Assembly: GCA_965220875.1 (NCBI GenBank) | Contig: CBDCRD010000003.1 | Location: forward strand, 1 to 64,000 | DNA length: 64,000 nucleotides | From: WTFY01 sp965220875 | GTDB lineage: Bacteria > Pseudomonadota > Gammaproteobacteria > UBA4575 | Reading direction: 5' to 3' | Shown: positions 27,497-36,885 of the stretch, piece after piece | Layout of the letters: each line of letters starts with the position of its first letter | Position numbering within the stretch: the first letter of the stretch is position 1 | Position numbers and translations under genes: made by a program | Notes under the pieces: model-generated | Told to the model about the DNA's origin: nothing | What the model saw: the letters and a program-made list of their open reading frames with translations, nothing else | Databases searched by the model: none

Positions 27497-28296
27497 GCTG
27501 TCTTCGCTCCATTATCATGGTATTGGGCCAGACGTTCCTGGCCGTCGGCAAGAATCCTGTTGTCCCGAAAGGCAGGATGCAAATCCTGTAGAAGCGGGGT
27601 ACCATGCAATCCAGCTGTATCCTGTGGCGTGTCGCGATTGAGAAAGGGAATGGGGACGAGCGCTGGGGTTGCCATGCTTAACAGTCCCAACTGTCGCCGG
27701 GGCATCATCAATCCCGCAGGGAAAAACCGCAATTCCGACCAGGTCTCCGGCTCGCCGTCCTTGGAGGCTAATTCCAGCATACTGGCAAGGGTTACCTCAC
27801 TCCATGTACCCACCTTATTCTGCCGGAGCTCCAACTCCTTGCGGACATCCTGAATATGATTTTCAATGGCCGGGTAGGAAACCTGATGCAGGACGGCCTT
27901 TTCCGTGTTCACATCGTCATATTCCACCAGCTCGTAACCATGTTCAAAATACAAAAGAAGCCAGGCCAGGTTCTGGATTGCCGGTTGGTCAATCCCAGGC
28001 CATCGCAGCAGAACCAGAGGAGGTTCATGATCAAAATGTCCCGGCTGCAGGGGGTGATACAGAAGATGACAGAAATGGCAGATCGCGTTGAGATTTTCCC
28101 GGCTGAAATCGTCATGGTCATGATTTACATGATGAATTTCCATCCAGCCCGGGAGTCTGATTCCGCAATTGGTGCACGTATGTTGATCACGTTCAAGCAC
28201 CATGTGGCACTTTGCCAGATACGGTTGGGCTCGCCAGAGATGATCGGCGGCCCCAATACTGGCAATCGCAGGGGGATGGGGAAAAAGAAGAGGCAT
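27493..28296 (-). CDS. dotN: DotN/IcmJ HNH-like zinc protein
   Basis: The N-terminal half has an HNH-type zinc core: CTNCGIRL, MEIHHVNHDHDDFSRENL and ICHFCHLLYH. DotN/IcmJ of Legionella has such an HNH-like zinc site and binds DotL in the coupling complex; R64 TraT is the counterpart. The 267-residue length from the ATG at 28296 is somewhat longer than IcmJ. Its position directly before dotO matches IcmJ-IcmB. Whether nuclease activity survives is unknown. Confidence 0.85.
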   Translation of the reverse strand: MPLLFPHPPAIASIGAADHLWRAQPYLAKCHMVLERDQHTCTNCGIRLPGWMEIHHVNHDHDDFSRENLNAICHFCHLLYHPLQPGHFDHEPPLVLLRWPGIDQPAIQNLAWLLLYFEHGYELVEYDDVNTEKAVLHQVSYPAIENHIQDVRKELELRQNKVGTWSEVTLASMLELASKDGEPETWSELRFFPAGLMMPRRQLGLLSMATPALVPIPFLNRDTPQDTAGLHGTPLLQDLHPAFRDNRILADGQERLAQYHDNGAKTA

Positions 28297-28324
28297 CACG
28301 AGCCCGTGTTCTTGTGGTCTCCGT

Positions 28325-28720
28325 TCAGTTCAGGAGATTGTTGCCATCAAAGTCCGTTGTGGTTGGCGTTCCGCCGCCAAATAACGATGTAATGCCAACA
28401 TCAAGCAGTTCCGGCAGTCCAATCAGGGCGACACCCACGATCAGGTACACCATGACCGAACTGAGTTTGTTGTTCGGATCCTGAGGGTTGGACGAGTATT
28501 GCTTGAATTTGAACATGCTGACGAGAGACAGGCAAATCCCCGCCAGTGCTGAAACACCCCCTACCAGTTGGCCGACATTGGAAAGCTGGCCTCGCAAATT
28601 GTCGGCAAGGGACCCGAAATCCTGGGAAGACTGGGCTTGGACCAAACCGGCAACCAGCAGGAAGCAGGAACCGGTCACCAGAAAAGTTGTCGTTGTAAAC
28701 GTTCGTCTCTTTTTTGTCAC
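28325..28720 (-). CDS. dotP: DotP/IcmD-like small membrane protein
   Basis: This is a 131-residue protein with a GTG start, a signal sequence or first helix (FLVTGSCFLLVAGLVQAQ), and two more hydrophobic helices (about 48-68 and 88-110). The family-typical stretch SMFKFKQYSSNPQDPNNKL lies between them. Length, topology and the KFKQ-NP motif fit IcmD/DotP. It is the first gene of the main transfer cluster; the AT-rich region before it holds palindromes and a shared 12-bp motif, so the operon promoter is probably there. Confidence 0.8.
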   Translation of the reverse strand: MTKKRRTFTTTTFLVTGSCFLLVAGLVQAQSSQDFGSLADNLRGQLSNVGQLVGGVSALAGICLSLVSMFKFKQYSSNPQDPNNKLSSVMVYLIVGVALIGLPELLDVGITSLFGGGTPTTTDFDGNNLLN

Positions 28721-28973
28721 GAATGATCCTCCAAATTATGAAAACCTGAAGCCATCATAAGATCATTGATGATGTGTATAAAGTGCAAAGCCATGAGCAT
28801 ACACAAAAAGATTGGAAGGTGTGGCAAGATAAAACAGATGGGTAGTTTATTAAACTACATTATTGTGTTAAAAATATTTTATGTAGTTCATATACTATAC
28901 ATAAAATTACTTTTAATTTGTTTCGTAGTTATTTTATTTATCGTTTTTTGAATTCCTAATGGAGACTCTGACA
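28721..28973. promoter_or_regulatory. Divergent control region of main transfer operon
   Basis: This AT-rich region separates dotP (minus) from the plus-strand gene at 28974. On the minus strand, positions 28794-28805 carry the shared motif TGTGTATGCTCA about 75 bp before dotP. A perfect palindrome GTAGTTTATTAAACTAC occupies 28842-28858. A further ATGTAGT...ACTATACAT imperfect palindrome lies at 28881-28902, and CGTAGTT at 28924-28930. The GTAGT half-sites match those before dotL and topB. Likely binding sites for a plasmid regulator; the protein is not identified. Confidence 0.6.
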
Positions 28974-29726
28974 ATGTACAACGACAATCATACGCTCCCT
29001 TTTGATGCCCTTTTTCCCCTGGATGACTTTTCCCTGGACCACCTCAAATTTAGAACCCATGATCATCCAAGACTGCTACCTTGCTCTTACATATCACTTG
29101 GGGAGAACTGGATTGTCCCCTGTACTAAAAAAGTTTTTTTAGGGTTTTTAGGGGAACAGGATGATATCGAAACAGGACCCCCTGACTGGGAAAAGGAGGA
29201 TTTCTTACATCAAGCAGCGATGGCTTCCGAGCTGAAAACGAAAACTGATATATCCCTGTATGATCCGGATTATGCAGTCCAAGGAACCAAGGGTTGGGGT
29301 GCAATTTGGTCTTGTCTGTTTGATTGGGACAAACCTATGTGGCATGATGACCTGTTTTTTGTTATGGAAGACGAGAATCAGGAAACAGAATATTACTTTT
29401 CATCCCTGAGCCGAATGCGGCATTATCTGGAAGTTGCTTTTTCCACCGGATCGCCGATGGATTTTGGTGGGATTGAGATTTCCCACCAGCGAAAAAGAGG
29501 CTTGTTACAACAAAAGAGGCTCTTCAACCCGGTGATTACATATCAGCCCGCGGCATCCGAACCTATTTATCTGATATTGAAGAGGGGATGGTATCGCCAG
29601 GCCTTTGAAAGGGCGCCTGGCCAAAAGCCTTCCTGCAGTCTGGGTGCGCCGAAACTGGGGAGAACCATAGCCTCCTCCATCGGCATGCTGACAAGAGGTG
29701 CGAGCTCACACAAGGCCGTCGCTTAA
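28974..29726 (+). CDS. Unknown 250-residue protein
   Basis: The chosen ATG at 28974 has GGAG ten bases upstream; an ATG five codons earlier has no ribosome-binding site. The protein begins MYNDNHTLPFDALFPLDDFS, is acidic and rich in Trp, Phe and Tyr, and has no signal peptide or membrane helix. I recognise no family. It is transcribed away from the main transfer operon through the same palindromic control region. This position would suit an autoregulator or a fertility/entry factor, but no helix-turn-helix is evident. Confidence 0.7.
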   Translation: MYNDNHTLPFDALFPLDDFSLDHLKFRTHDHPRLLPCSYISLGENWIVPCTKKVFLGFLGEQDDIETGPPDWEKEDFLHQAAMASELKTKTDISLYDPDYAVQGTKGWGAIWSCLFDWDKPMWHDDLFFVMEDENQETEYYFSSLSRMRHYLEVAFSTGSPMDFGGIEISHQRKRGLLQQKRLFNPVITYQPAASEPIYLILKRGWYRQAFERAPGQKPSCSLGAPKLGRTIASSIGMLTRGASSHKAVA

Positions 29727-29787
29727 GTCCATCGGCCCTATCTGTCTCCCATAAAAAGTCTGCCCGGACAAATCAATTCCAGCCCTT

Positions 29788-31395
29788 TCAGGGTTTGAGA
29801 GTGGAATTCAGAAACTCGGTTGCGGTCATGGTTTCCATCTTGCCCTGCTGTTGCAGGCGAACCGCTTCGGTAAACCGGCTGGAAGCCCTGATCAAGGCTC
29901 CCGCCTGCTGGTATCTTGATGCCCGAATTCGACTGACAATTTCGATGGTGTCATAGGCTTCGGCTTCTTTGCCATCCTTGCAAAAATACCCATTCTTCTG
30001 GAGGTTGAGCATCCACTTGTTCCAGTTCTGATAGGCTCGTCGTCTTTCCAGGTCGCTATCCCCGATAAATTCTCCAGCCGTAAACATCATCTCCTCCCAG
30101 GTCAACATCATTGGTTTGCCGGGACCGGTCGTCTTGCGATCGGCCGGTTCGAGAAACTCCGAAAATCTTCGGCGTGGCCCCTTTTTGTTGAATCGGCTAT
30201 TGGCCAGGACCATTTCGAGACCGTTGATCAGCCGTTCAATACCCCCGCTTTTGCTGTTCATTTTTCGGGTGAACACACCTGAGAGGGTCCATTGGGGAGC
30301 CAGTGCCATATACCCTGGAGCCACCTGCCTGCGAAAACTTTCTCCCCGTCCGAGAATGAAAATCGGTTCATTGCCGGTTACATCAACGTCATAGCTTATC
30401 AGGGGGACGGAAATGGGAACATTCTGATGATGCACCAGAAACTGTATTCCCTTCAGGACATTGATGGCCTGATTGACCCGTTCCTTTTGCAGCTGCTTAC
30501 GGCTTTTATGTCCCATGATGATACGCTTGGCATCGGTAAAGCTTATGTTTACGCGATGGGGAAACAGAAAACAAAAGGCCCCGATCTTGTAGATATCGGT
30601 TCTGAGATGGGCATTTTTTGGAGCCTGCAGGGACTGGTTGGCCAATGTTCCCAGAATGACATTGGATGCCTTGACCTCAATTCCATTCTCCTCGTCAAGG
30701 TCAAAAAGGGTATTGCGATAGGGTTTTTTCTGATGTACGGATGGCATGGGGGTGTAGAAACATTTCTGCTGGCCGTCTGAAAAGGGATCCTTGGTGGCTA
30801 TGGGTTCGCCGTCAACACGTGCAACCGGTAACAGCGACTCCCTGAGACTGACACTGACTTCGTTTTTCCGACGAAAGACGCCCTGCCCTACGAAAGCGAC
30901 GGGTGTAAAGCCCTGCACAAACCGATCCTTGCTGACGTAGAGTTTTGACTCATCAAGTCCCCTGGATCGGTCATACCATTTCCGGAGCAAAGCCATGATG
31001 GGATGGCCGGGTGGAACTTCATCCGCTTCCTTGATGTTGTCTTCTTCCCATTCCTCCCATTGTGTCCGCCATTTGGCATGAATATCGGCTATTCCCACAA
31101 CTTTGGAACGCTGGGTTCGGCGGGCGCCAACTTCCTCCGTTTCGCCATTCAAACGCACACACCAGTGGGCGGTCTGACTGTTCAGTGTTCGCCCCAGGAC
31201 CGGACAGATAAAGGTATCCCTGCGGACGATGTCCTGCAGCCAGGCCGCCAGTATGATATTATTGGGACTTTCCGACTGGGGACATTCCTTGTCAAACAAC
31301 TCCAGATAAACCAAATGGCCCGAGGCCGTCAGAATGGTATCGCTGTCCTGGGCATTAAAGAGGAGTTCGTTCCAATCCATCGTGTTTTGGGTCAT
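29788..31395 (-). CDS. Unknown replication-module protein
   Basis: The 535-residue protein has no motif that I can name. It is basic in its second half (KSRKQLQKERVNQAINVLKG, helical) with an RRRAYQNWNKWM stretch near 455, which suggests nucleic-acid binding, possibly winged-helix. The start overlaps the stop of the RepA-like helicase by ATGA, and a primase lies upstream. The helicase-plus-initiator arrangement recalls RepA-RepC of RSF1010-type plasmids, but a separate initiator candidate exists at 35326-36822, so the role remains open. Confidence 0.75.
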   Translation of the reverse strand: MTQNTMDWNELLFNAQDSDTILTASGHLVYLELFDKECPQSESPNNIILAAWLQDIVRRDTFICPVLGRTLNSQTAHWCVRLNGETEEVGARRTQRSKVVGIADIHAKWRTQWEEWEEDNIKEADEVPPGHPIMALLRKWYDRSRGLDESKLYVSKDRFVQGFTPVAFVGQGVFRRKNEVSVSLRESLLPVARVDGEPIATKDPFSDGQQKCFYTPMPSVHQKKPYRNTLFDLDEENGIEVKASNVILGTLANQSLQAPKNAHLRTDIYKIGAFCFLFPHRVNISFTDAKRIIMGHKSRKQLQKERVNQAINVLKGIQFLVHHQNVPISVPLISYDVDVTGNEPIFILGRGESFRRQVAPGYMALAPQWTLSGVFTRKMNSKSGGIERLINGLEMVLANSRFNKKGPRRRFSEFLEPADRKTTGPGKPMMLTWEEMMFTAGEFIGDSDLERRRAYQNWNKWMLNLQKNGYFCKDGKEAEAYDTIEIVSRIRASRYQQAGALIRASSRFTEAVRLQQQGKMETMTATEFLNSTLKP

Positions 31396-32690
31396 ATGAT
31401 CTGCTTTCTTTTGGCACCATCGGGTGCGTCCTTTGCTTGCTTTGAAAGGGCTGTCATTTCAGCCTGATAATCGGTTTCGTTCTGCCAACCGGATGAATGG
31501 GCTTTAAAGCCACCAAATCGGTCCTTGTGATTCGTGATGGTTACCCGACACCCCAGATGGGAGGGGCCCCAGTTGGCCTTGGTCACGATCAACTGCCTTT
31601 CATCATCCGTCAGGCCAAGATGAAAACTGAGGGCACCCCTGGCTGCATCTGTCCAATGGGTGGAGCCGCCTGTCTGGCCAGCTCGGAAGATGTCGGAAGC
31701 CTGTCCGGTCACACGTCGTGCCTCCTTGTTGGTGTGGGCAATGACCAGAATTCCCATCTGGTGATGTCTGGCCAGGAGGCCCAGTTGGGTTATGAATTCC
31801 CTGACCTGGGGAGCATCATTGGCGTTGCCGACGAAGGCCGACAGGGCTGGATCGATGATGAGCAAACGCCAGTCCTCGGCGATCGCCAGTCCTCTCTGCA
31901 CCATGTCCCATCCAGGCAAACACTGCGGTCTGGTCTGGGAAAGGCCTGTTTCCGGTGGACCGAAGAGCGGATGCCCTGCCATTTCCATGACGTAGAGCTG
32001 GTATTTTTGTGCCTGCGCCAAGGGTGATGCGTAATTCCTTAACATGATGTCCCGGTAGCGTTTGCTGATCACCCCGTTGGCATCTTCATAGGTCAAATAG
32101 AGAACATTGCCGGGATGGGAGGGGTTACTGCTTGCAAGAAGTCCCTGCAGAAGCCCGGCCTCCTGGCCGCCATAATGCGACAGCAGGGTTGCAATTTCAA
32201 GCGCGAAAATACTTTTGGCCACCCCCCCTTCCCCGGTAAGAATCGAGACCGAACCTTCGGCCAGGACGCTTCCCGACAAACCGGATACGTTCAATATGGG
32301 TTTGGGCATCTCGGGTTTGATGGACCCAATAGGCAGTGGAACGATGGGGTCCGCTTTGTCTGTCCCTGCATCCCTTGCCTGGTGCAACAAAGTCCAGTCT
32401 TCCCTTGGGATTCGGGCCAATTCCATTCTCATTTTTGTTGCCAGCTCCTCGATGGGCAGATCGGCCTTGTCGGGATCCGGGTGAAGAAAGTAGGGGCTGA
32501 CAATTTTTTCCATAAAACGCTTGACGGCCGCATTCACGATTGTGGATTCATAGCCCTCATCAAAGTCAAGCGCGATCCCAATCAGGTCATGGGTCAACAC
32601 TTCCATTCCTCTGGTATCACCTTGCAATTTGAGTTTTTTGGTTCGGTCCCGGTACTCCTGAAGACACCTTAATGTGTGCGCATCAAACAT
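31392..32690 (-). CDS. RepA-like hexameric helicase (AAA_25)
   Basis: The 432-residue protein contains a RecA/RepA-like ATPase: Walker A LTGEGGVAKSIFAL near residue 150, Walker B LLIIDPALSAFVG near 260 and ILVIAHTNKEARRVTG near 300, then a ST(H)WTDAARG stretch. This matches the AAA_25 family, which includes the RSF1010 RepA replicative helicase. It probably unwinds the plasmid origin and works with the adjacent primase (36 bp upstream) and the 535-residue protein. Confidence 0.85.
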   Translation of the reverse strand: MFDAHTLRCLQEYRDRTKKLKLQGDTRGMEVLTHDLIGIALDFDEGYESTIVNAAVKRFMEKIVSPYFLHPDPDKADLPIEELATKMRMELARIPREDWTLLHQARDAGTDKADPIVPLPIGSIKPEMPKPILNVSGLSGSVLAEGSVSILTGEGGVAKSIFALEIATLLSHYGGQEAGLLQGLLASSNPSHPGNVLYLTYEDANGVISKRYRDIMLRNYASPLAQAQKYQLYVMEMAGHPLFGPPETGLSQTRPQCLPGWDMVQRGLAIAEDWRLLIIDPALSAFVGNANDAPQVREFITQLGLLARHHQMGILVIAHTNKEARRVTGQASDIFRAGQTGGSTHWTDAARGALSFHLGLTDDERQLIVTKANWGPSHLGCRVTITNHKDRFGGFKAHSSGWQNETDYQAEMTALSKQAKDAPDGAKRKQII

Positions 32691-32725
32691 GATGTTCCTT
32701 TACCCGGTCGTTCCTGTTGATCTGG

Positions 32726-33775
32726 TCAAGCATCACGCACATCTCCCGGAGAGATATTGTGCCAGGCGTCAACCAGGGATTGCGACTTTTTTCGTGCCGA
32801 AGCAATGATGTTTTCCCAACGACTTGCTGGATCTTCACCTTCGTGACAGAATTCAAGCCGAGCGAAAAGCCCTTTTTCATAAAGGGACTGCCAGAGTGTC
32901 CTGCCGGCCTTGCGGGCCGCGTCATCCCCATCGGTTATGATACTATGGGGTGGCGGAAACTTCCCTCGGGCCAGACAGGTTGCCAGCTCCGGGTTTTTCA
33001 TGAGACTTGTTCCTCCGCCTCCTATAATGGTATGGGCGGGATATTGCCATCCCAGGCTCAAGGCATCACACTCCCCTTCAGCAATGACCGTTCCGGCCTG
33101 ACCGGTCCAGGGTTGAAACCATGCCCCCTTTCTTTTTCCCAGGGTCTTGCGCCATCTTGTATGAGGTCTTTGTCCTTGCCTGGTGAGAGCCTCAAAGGAT
33201 AAGGCCTGCACATGCCCATCACGGCAACGCAAGGCATACATCAGGCAACCGGTAGGTGGCCATGACCAGACAACCACGGCTGGTCTGGAACGATTCAGGT
33301 CACCAAATACCTGTTCGGGGAGCCACCGAATATCCATGGGGAAACGTTTGAACTTGCAGCCCGGAGGAGGGAGGCAATGGCGACTGACCAGATAATGATG
33401 TGCCGGTGTGTTACCGATGGCCAGACCCTTTGACCAGACGCTTGCCACCCAGGCGAGGATCCTCTCATTCTTTTTTGCATTTCTGTCTGGATTGTCTTTG
33501 ACTGGCCATTTTGAGGGCACCTTTTTCAGAGGGCCCTGCGTTCCCTTGTCCAAATCAAGCCTGGTCATTATCAGTCTGAATGCCTCTCTTTTCTGGTCCG
33601 TGGGTTGGTCATCAATACATCCACGGCAGCCAAAAAGAGCAGACCCATCCCCTCTGGTCCTGAGATGAAACCTGTCCCGACCACCACAATTGGGGCAAGG
33701 GCCTTGCCACTCCTGCCCTACGCGGGAGAGATACGGCCAGCGAGCCAATATTTCGGTTACGGTTACTTGAGTCAT
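32726..33775 (-). CDS. Toprim primase of replication module
   Basis: The 349-residue protein has an N-terminal zinc finger (CPNCGGRDRFHL, then FGCRGC, about 27-60) and a Toprim domain with AEGECDALSLG (near 230) and IITDGDDAARKAG (near 280). This is a P4/phage-type primase architecture without a fused helicase; the helicase is the next gene. It likely makes primers for plasmid replication. The region before it leads into the iteron array. Confidence 0.85.
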   Translation of the reverse strand: MTQVTVTEILARWPYLSRVGQEWQGPCPNCGGRDRFHLRTRGDGSALFGCRGCIDDQPTDQKREAFRLIMTRLDLDKGTQGPLKKVPSKWPVKDNPDRNAKKNERILAWVASVWSKGLAIGNTPAHHYLVSRHCLPPPGCKFKRFPMDIRWLPEQVFGDLNRSRPAVVVWSWPPTGCLMYALRCRDGHVQALSFEALTRQGQRPHTRWRKTLGKRKGAWFQPWTGQAGTVIAEGECDALSLGWQYPAHTIIGGGGTSLMKNPELATCLARGKFPPPHSIITDGDDAARKAGRTLWQSLYEKGLFARLEFCHEGEDPASRWENIIASARKKSQSLVDAWHNISPGDVRDA

Positions 33776-33977
33776 AGGCTTGTCGTCAATCTTAAAATTT
33801 GAGATTCTTACAAGTTAATCCTACTTCCAACCACGGGGTATATCAAGTCCAAATTTTATTTCCGGATGGGGTGTGGACTCTTGGCATGAATGTGTCGTTT
33901 GTGAGTAAAATCGTGACCACAACACATCACATTTTGCCCTTCAGCAAGACCAGGCAGAACAGAGAAACTGCTTGTTT

Positions 33978-34600
33978 GGATAGACGAATGTCACTTCCAT
34001 CCGAATGTGCTCACCGTATGACCCTTTACAGATTTTGAATCCACAAGGCTCGGCCTGCCTTCAGATTAAGGCCAAAGCCTGTCGTGGATAATAGACTTTT
34101 GGTTTTAGCCTATTAGTAACAAAAGACTTTTATATCCACTGGTGATAAGGGTTTAAGGTCGTGTAAGGATAGACGAATGTACTTGATTGGATAGATGAAT
34201 ACCAAAGGGTGGATAGCCGTCCGGCCATAAATGGATAGACGAATGAGTCTGCAACTGTATTCTTCCCGTGAAGGCCTGGATTGTAGCTATGGATAGACGA
34301 TTGTCTTCGCACGAATAGACGAAAGACCCTTTTTGGATAGACGAATGTCATAAACATCATCAAATCGAGCCTACGAGCCTCAACCGAGAGTTTTTTTTGA
34401 GGCAAGAATGGTCGGTAGTACACTCTATGGATAGATGAATGTTTCCTATTGGATAGATGAATGTCACTGATTAATTTTTTTTGTCGTCATTGGGTTCAGA
34501 CATGCCAATTTTACCCAATCAGGGATAATTTAAGAAACGAATCACTCACGAGGAGTCTTACTTTTGAAGAGAATTGATTGTATGGATAGATGAATGTCAC
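33978..34600. repeat. Iteron array, probable oriV
   Basis: At least nine clear direct repeats of the form GGATAGAYGAATGTCAC begin at about 33978, 34167, 34189, 34233, 34291, 34335, 34429, 34451 and 34584. Two degenerate ones are near 34211 and 34311. All point the same way. AT-rich tracts lie among and after them (34465-34600), and CGTGGATAA near 34083 resembles a DnaA box with one mismatch. Together with the flanking initiator, helicase and primase this is a typical iteron-controlled origin. The wider gap 33776-35325 otherwise holds only the short third copy of the dispersed repeat and no convincing gene. Confidence 0.9.
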
Positions 34601-34875
34601 CAGACACTCGAGTGTATTTTATAAAGAAAAGGTTGGATCAGTCCCGGGTGGTCATATCAGATTAACAGTATTTCCGGCTCTGAATAAATTGGGTGACCCG
34701 AAGATCCCCCCACTCACGTCCTGAATCAAATCAGCGAACCAATCGGAGGTCGTGGAATTTTACATGAGACCCCTGAATATACTGAAATTCAGTAAAAAAA
34801 GTCCTTGCTTCCGACCTATTTCCCTTAACGCTTATGGAATCATGCAATCAAATTTCGCCGTATCGGCCGGCTTTT

Positions 34876-34926
34876 TATTTTAAAGAATGGCGGGGTGTGG
34901 GGTGCAAACGCCCACTCTGGACACTC
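34876..34926 (-). repeat. Short third copy of the dispersed repeat
   Basis: The 35-40-bp core of the roughly 200-bp repeat (GGCGGGGTGTGGGGTGCAAA followed by CGCCCACT) recurs here, also preceded by a T-rich TTTTATTTT. The hairpin part is absent. On the minus strand the frame WAFAPHTPPF is preserved. It lies between the iterons and the initiator gene, in the same orientation as the other copies. Confidence 0.7.
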
Positions 34927-35266
34927 TTACCTGATGCTGTAGGCAGTTAACCCAAAGGGATGAAATGAAGTGGGCCAGGCTTAATAAAGGACTAAAAGAT
35001 AAGACTACATTACAAAATTCAAATATTGAAAAAACCTCAATAACCCCATGTATCAAGGAATTACGAGCCCAGGAATCAAACATGTAAGTAAAACAGATTG
35101 GGGAAATTGATGCAACAAGGTTGGATATTTAAGACGTGTGAACGTCGGGTGAAACAGGACCCTTGAGGTCTAAAATCAGGCCAAAACACAACAATCCCGG
35201 CTGCGTTCCTAAAAATTGGATAAAAATGACCCTCGCCTGGATCGATTCTGGAGGCATGTGACATAA

Positions 35267-35304
35267 ACACCCCTGGCCGGGAATCATGTGTCAGCCAAGG
35301 GTGT
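35267..35304 (-). terminator. Possible terminator of the initiator gene
   Basis: An 11-bp inverted repeat with one mismatch (ACACCCCTGGC at 35267-35277 and GCCAAGGGTGT at 35294-35304) follows the stop of the initiator at 35326. On the minus strand it is followed only by TTTATGT, so the U-tract is weak. Confidence 0.4.
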
Positions 35305-35325
35305 GTGTTGCCTTGAAATCAGGTG

Positions 35326-36822
35326 TCAGTCTGGCCCGTCTCGGGCTCGTTCAGATTTTGGGTTCAGGAGAGTGAGGGGTTCCCGCTGATGGCCGATCAG
35401 GTTGCAAGGGGTGACACTGATCAGTTGCCAAAGACGATAGAGGATCACTTCCGCTCGCCAAGCCAATCTGGTTGCCATGGCCATGAGATAATCCATGAGG
35501 GATCGATAGGTATAGGCGATCATGATCAGGCACAGGAGATCCCTTTTCCTCCGTTTGTTTTTACGGATTTTTTTGCCGATTTTCAGTTCAGGAAGAATGG
35601 AATGAACATGGTGTGCCATGACCATGCGCTTTTCACGGGTGAGTCCTGTCCACCAAAGGTCGGCATTTCTCCAATGGTTACGCAGAGGATCGGAAAGGTT
35701 TTTTCGATGGTACCAGAGGTAGGCCTTGAGGTAGGCTCCGAAGGCCAGATCCGGAAAATGGATATATCGTTTTGTTCGGTAATTGCATTCGAGAAAGCTT
35801 TTGTTCAGATCCTTGAGATTGAGGTGGGGCAGGCCTTCCAGGAGGCGGGAACCCATGTTGGTCGGTATCTGCCATGTACAGATCCATGTATTCCTTTTTT
35901 CCACTGGTTCATACACACGGTGAAACTCAATCAGGTCAGGGGACTGGTTTGGTCGGCATTTTTTGGATCGCCTCAATTTTATACAGAACCCATACCAGTG
36001 TCCCTTGGCCTTGACGACGGCAAGAATTTTCTGCAGCATCTTTCGCAGGCCGTGGTTCGACTTCCAGCCGCCCTTTGCCCGGATGGTTTTGAGGAGCAGG
36101 AAACCACTGTTGCCCTCGCGGCTTTCAATTCGGTAGGTCTGGTTATAAAGCAGGCCTTGGATCATTATTTCTGATGCTGAATTTCGATCGTCGAACATTT
36201 CTTGAGGAATGGGAGCGATCGGAGGGTTTTCCTTCTTTGTCATCGTGTGAAACAGCCAAGGTTCAGCAACAAAGGTCAGTTTCCTGATGGTGTTTCCCCG
36301 GGTTTTTTCGATCGTGCTTATCTGTCCGAAGCCTTTATGATCAATGCGTTTTGTCCATGTACCGTTATCATTTTTTTTCTCGAGGGTGATCCGGCAGGAT
36401 ACAAGTCTTTCAAGGGATTCCAAAATCTGTTTATTCGTCCAGTTCGTCCGGTTCAGAAAAATTCTGACCTCTTTCGGTCTTACATGGATATCCGGCGTCT
36501 TATTCGTGTAGATACGGGTTGTTAAAAAAAACAGAACCAGGAGATCGTTATGGTCCAGATCTCGGTGTGGACATCTGATGTCTAATCTCTGACTCTTATC
36601 GTTGAGTTGATATTCCAGCTTGGCCGTATCCTCCATGTGGTTTTTTTTCCCCGATCGTGGTCTTCCAAAACAATAATCAAACAAGATTGTGGGGACCCAG
36701 GCCTGGGTCGGGCTGCTGTCCCGGAAGGGAGGATGTTTTTTGTGTATATTGGTGGCGAAGTTGAGCAGGAAGGGCATATCCCCTATCGGTCTTGTCTTTT
36801 GAACCCCCCAAGGTGCTGACAT
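35326..36822 (-). CDS. Plasmid replication initiator (RepA/RPA-like)
   Basis: From the ATG at 36822 the protein has 498 residues. After an N-terminal extension comes a block resembling replication initiator A proteins: YQLNDKSQRLDIRCPHRDLD, LVLFFLTTRIYT and NWTNKQILESLERL (helix-turn-helix-like), then WLFHTM. The C-terminus is strongly basic. It lies next to the iteron array, which it probably binds to open the origin and control copy number. The assignment rests on these blocks and on context; no signature motif is decisive. Confidence 0.75.
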   Translation of the reverse strand: MSAPWGVQKTRPIGDMPFLLNFATNIHKKHPPFRDSSPTQAWVPTILFDYCFGRPRSGKKNHMEDTAKLEYQLNDKSQRLDIRCPHRDLDHNDLLVLFFLTTRIYTNKTPDIHVRPKEVRIFLNRTNWTNKQILESLERLVSCRITLEKKNDNGTWTKRIDHKGFGQISTIEKTRGNTIRKLTFVAEPWLFHTMTKKENPPIAPIPQEMFDDRNSASEIMIQGLLYNQTYRIESREGNSGFLLLKTIRAKGGWKSNHGLRKMLQKILAVVKAKGHWYGFCIKLRRSKKCRPNQSPDLIEFHRVYEPVEKRNTWICTWQIPTNMGSRLLEGLPHLNLKDLNKSFLECNYRTKRYIHFPDLAFGAYLKAYLWYHRKNLSDPLRNHWRNADLWWTGLTREKRMVMAHHVHSILPELKIGKKIRKNKRRKRDLLCLIMIAYTYRSLMDYLMAMATRLAWRAEVILYRLWQLISVTPCNLIGHQREPLTLLNPKSERARDGPD

Positions 36823-36885
36823 GTGACTATTCAACCTTCTGTTCTGATGGGATGTTCGGTCGTGGGTCCTGGATTGAGATCTTTG

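Noticed and set aside
27493..28296. HNH homing endonuclease
   Set aside because: The HNH core is there, but the position before dotO and the match to DotN/IcmJ explain it better as a coupling-complex protein.
34130..35083. Small minus-strand frames in the iteron region
   Set aside because: They consist mostly of iteron translations or repeat core and have no start signals.
35323..36174. Plus-strand open frame of 283 codons over the initiator gene
   Set aside because: It lies antisense to the initiator, whose blocks and context are convincing; no start signal or family match for the plus-strand frame.
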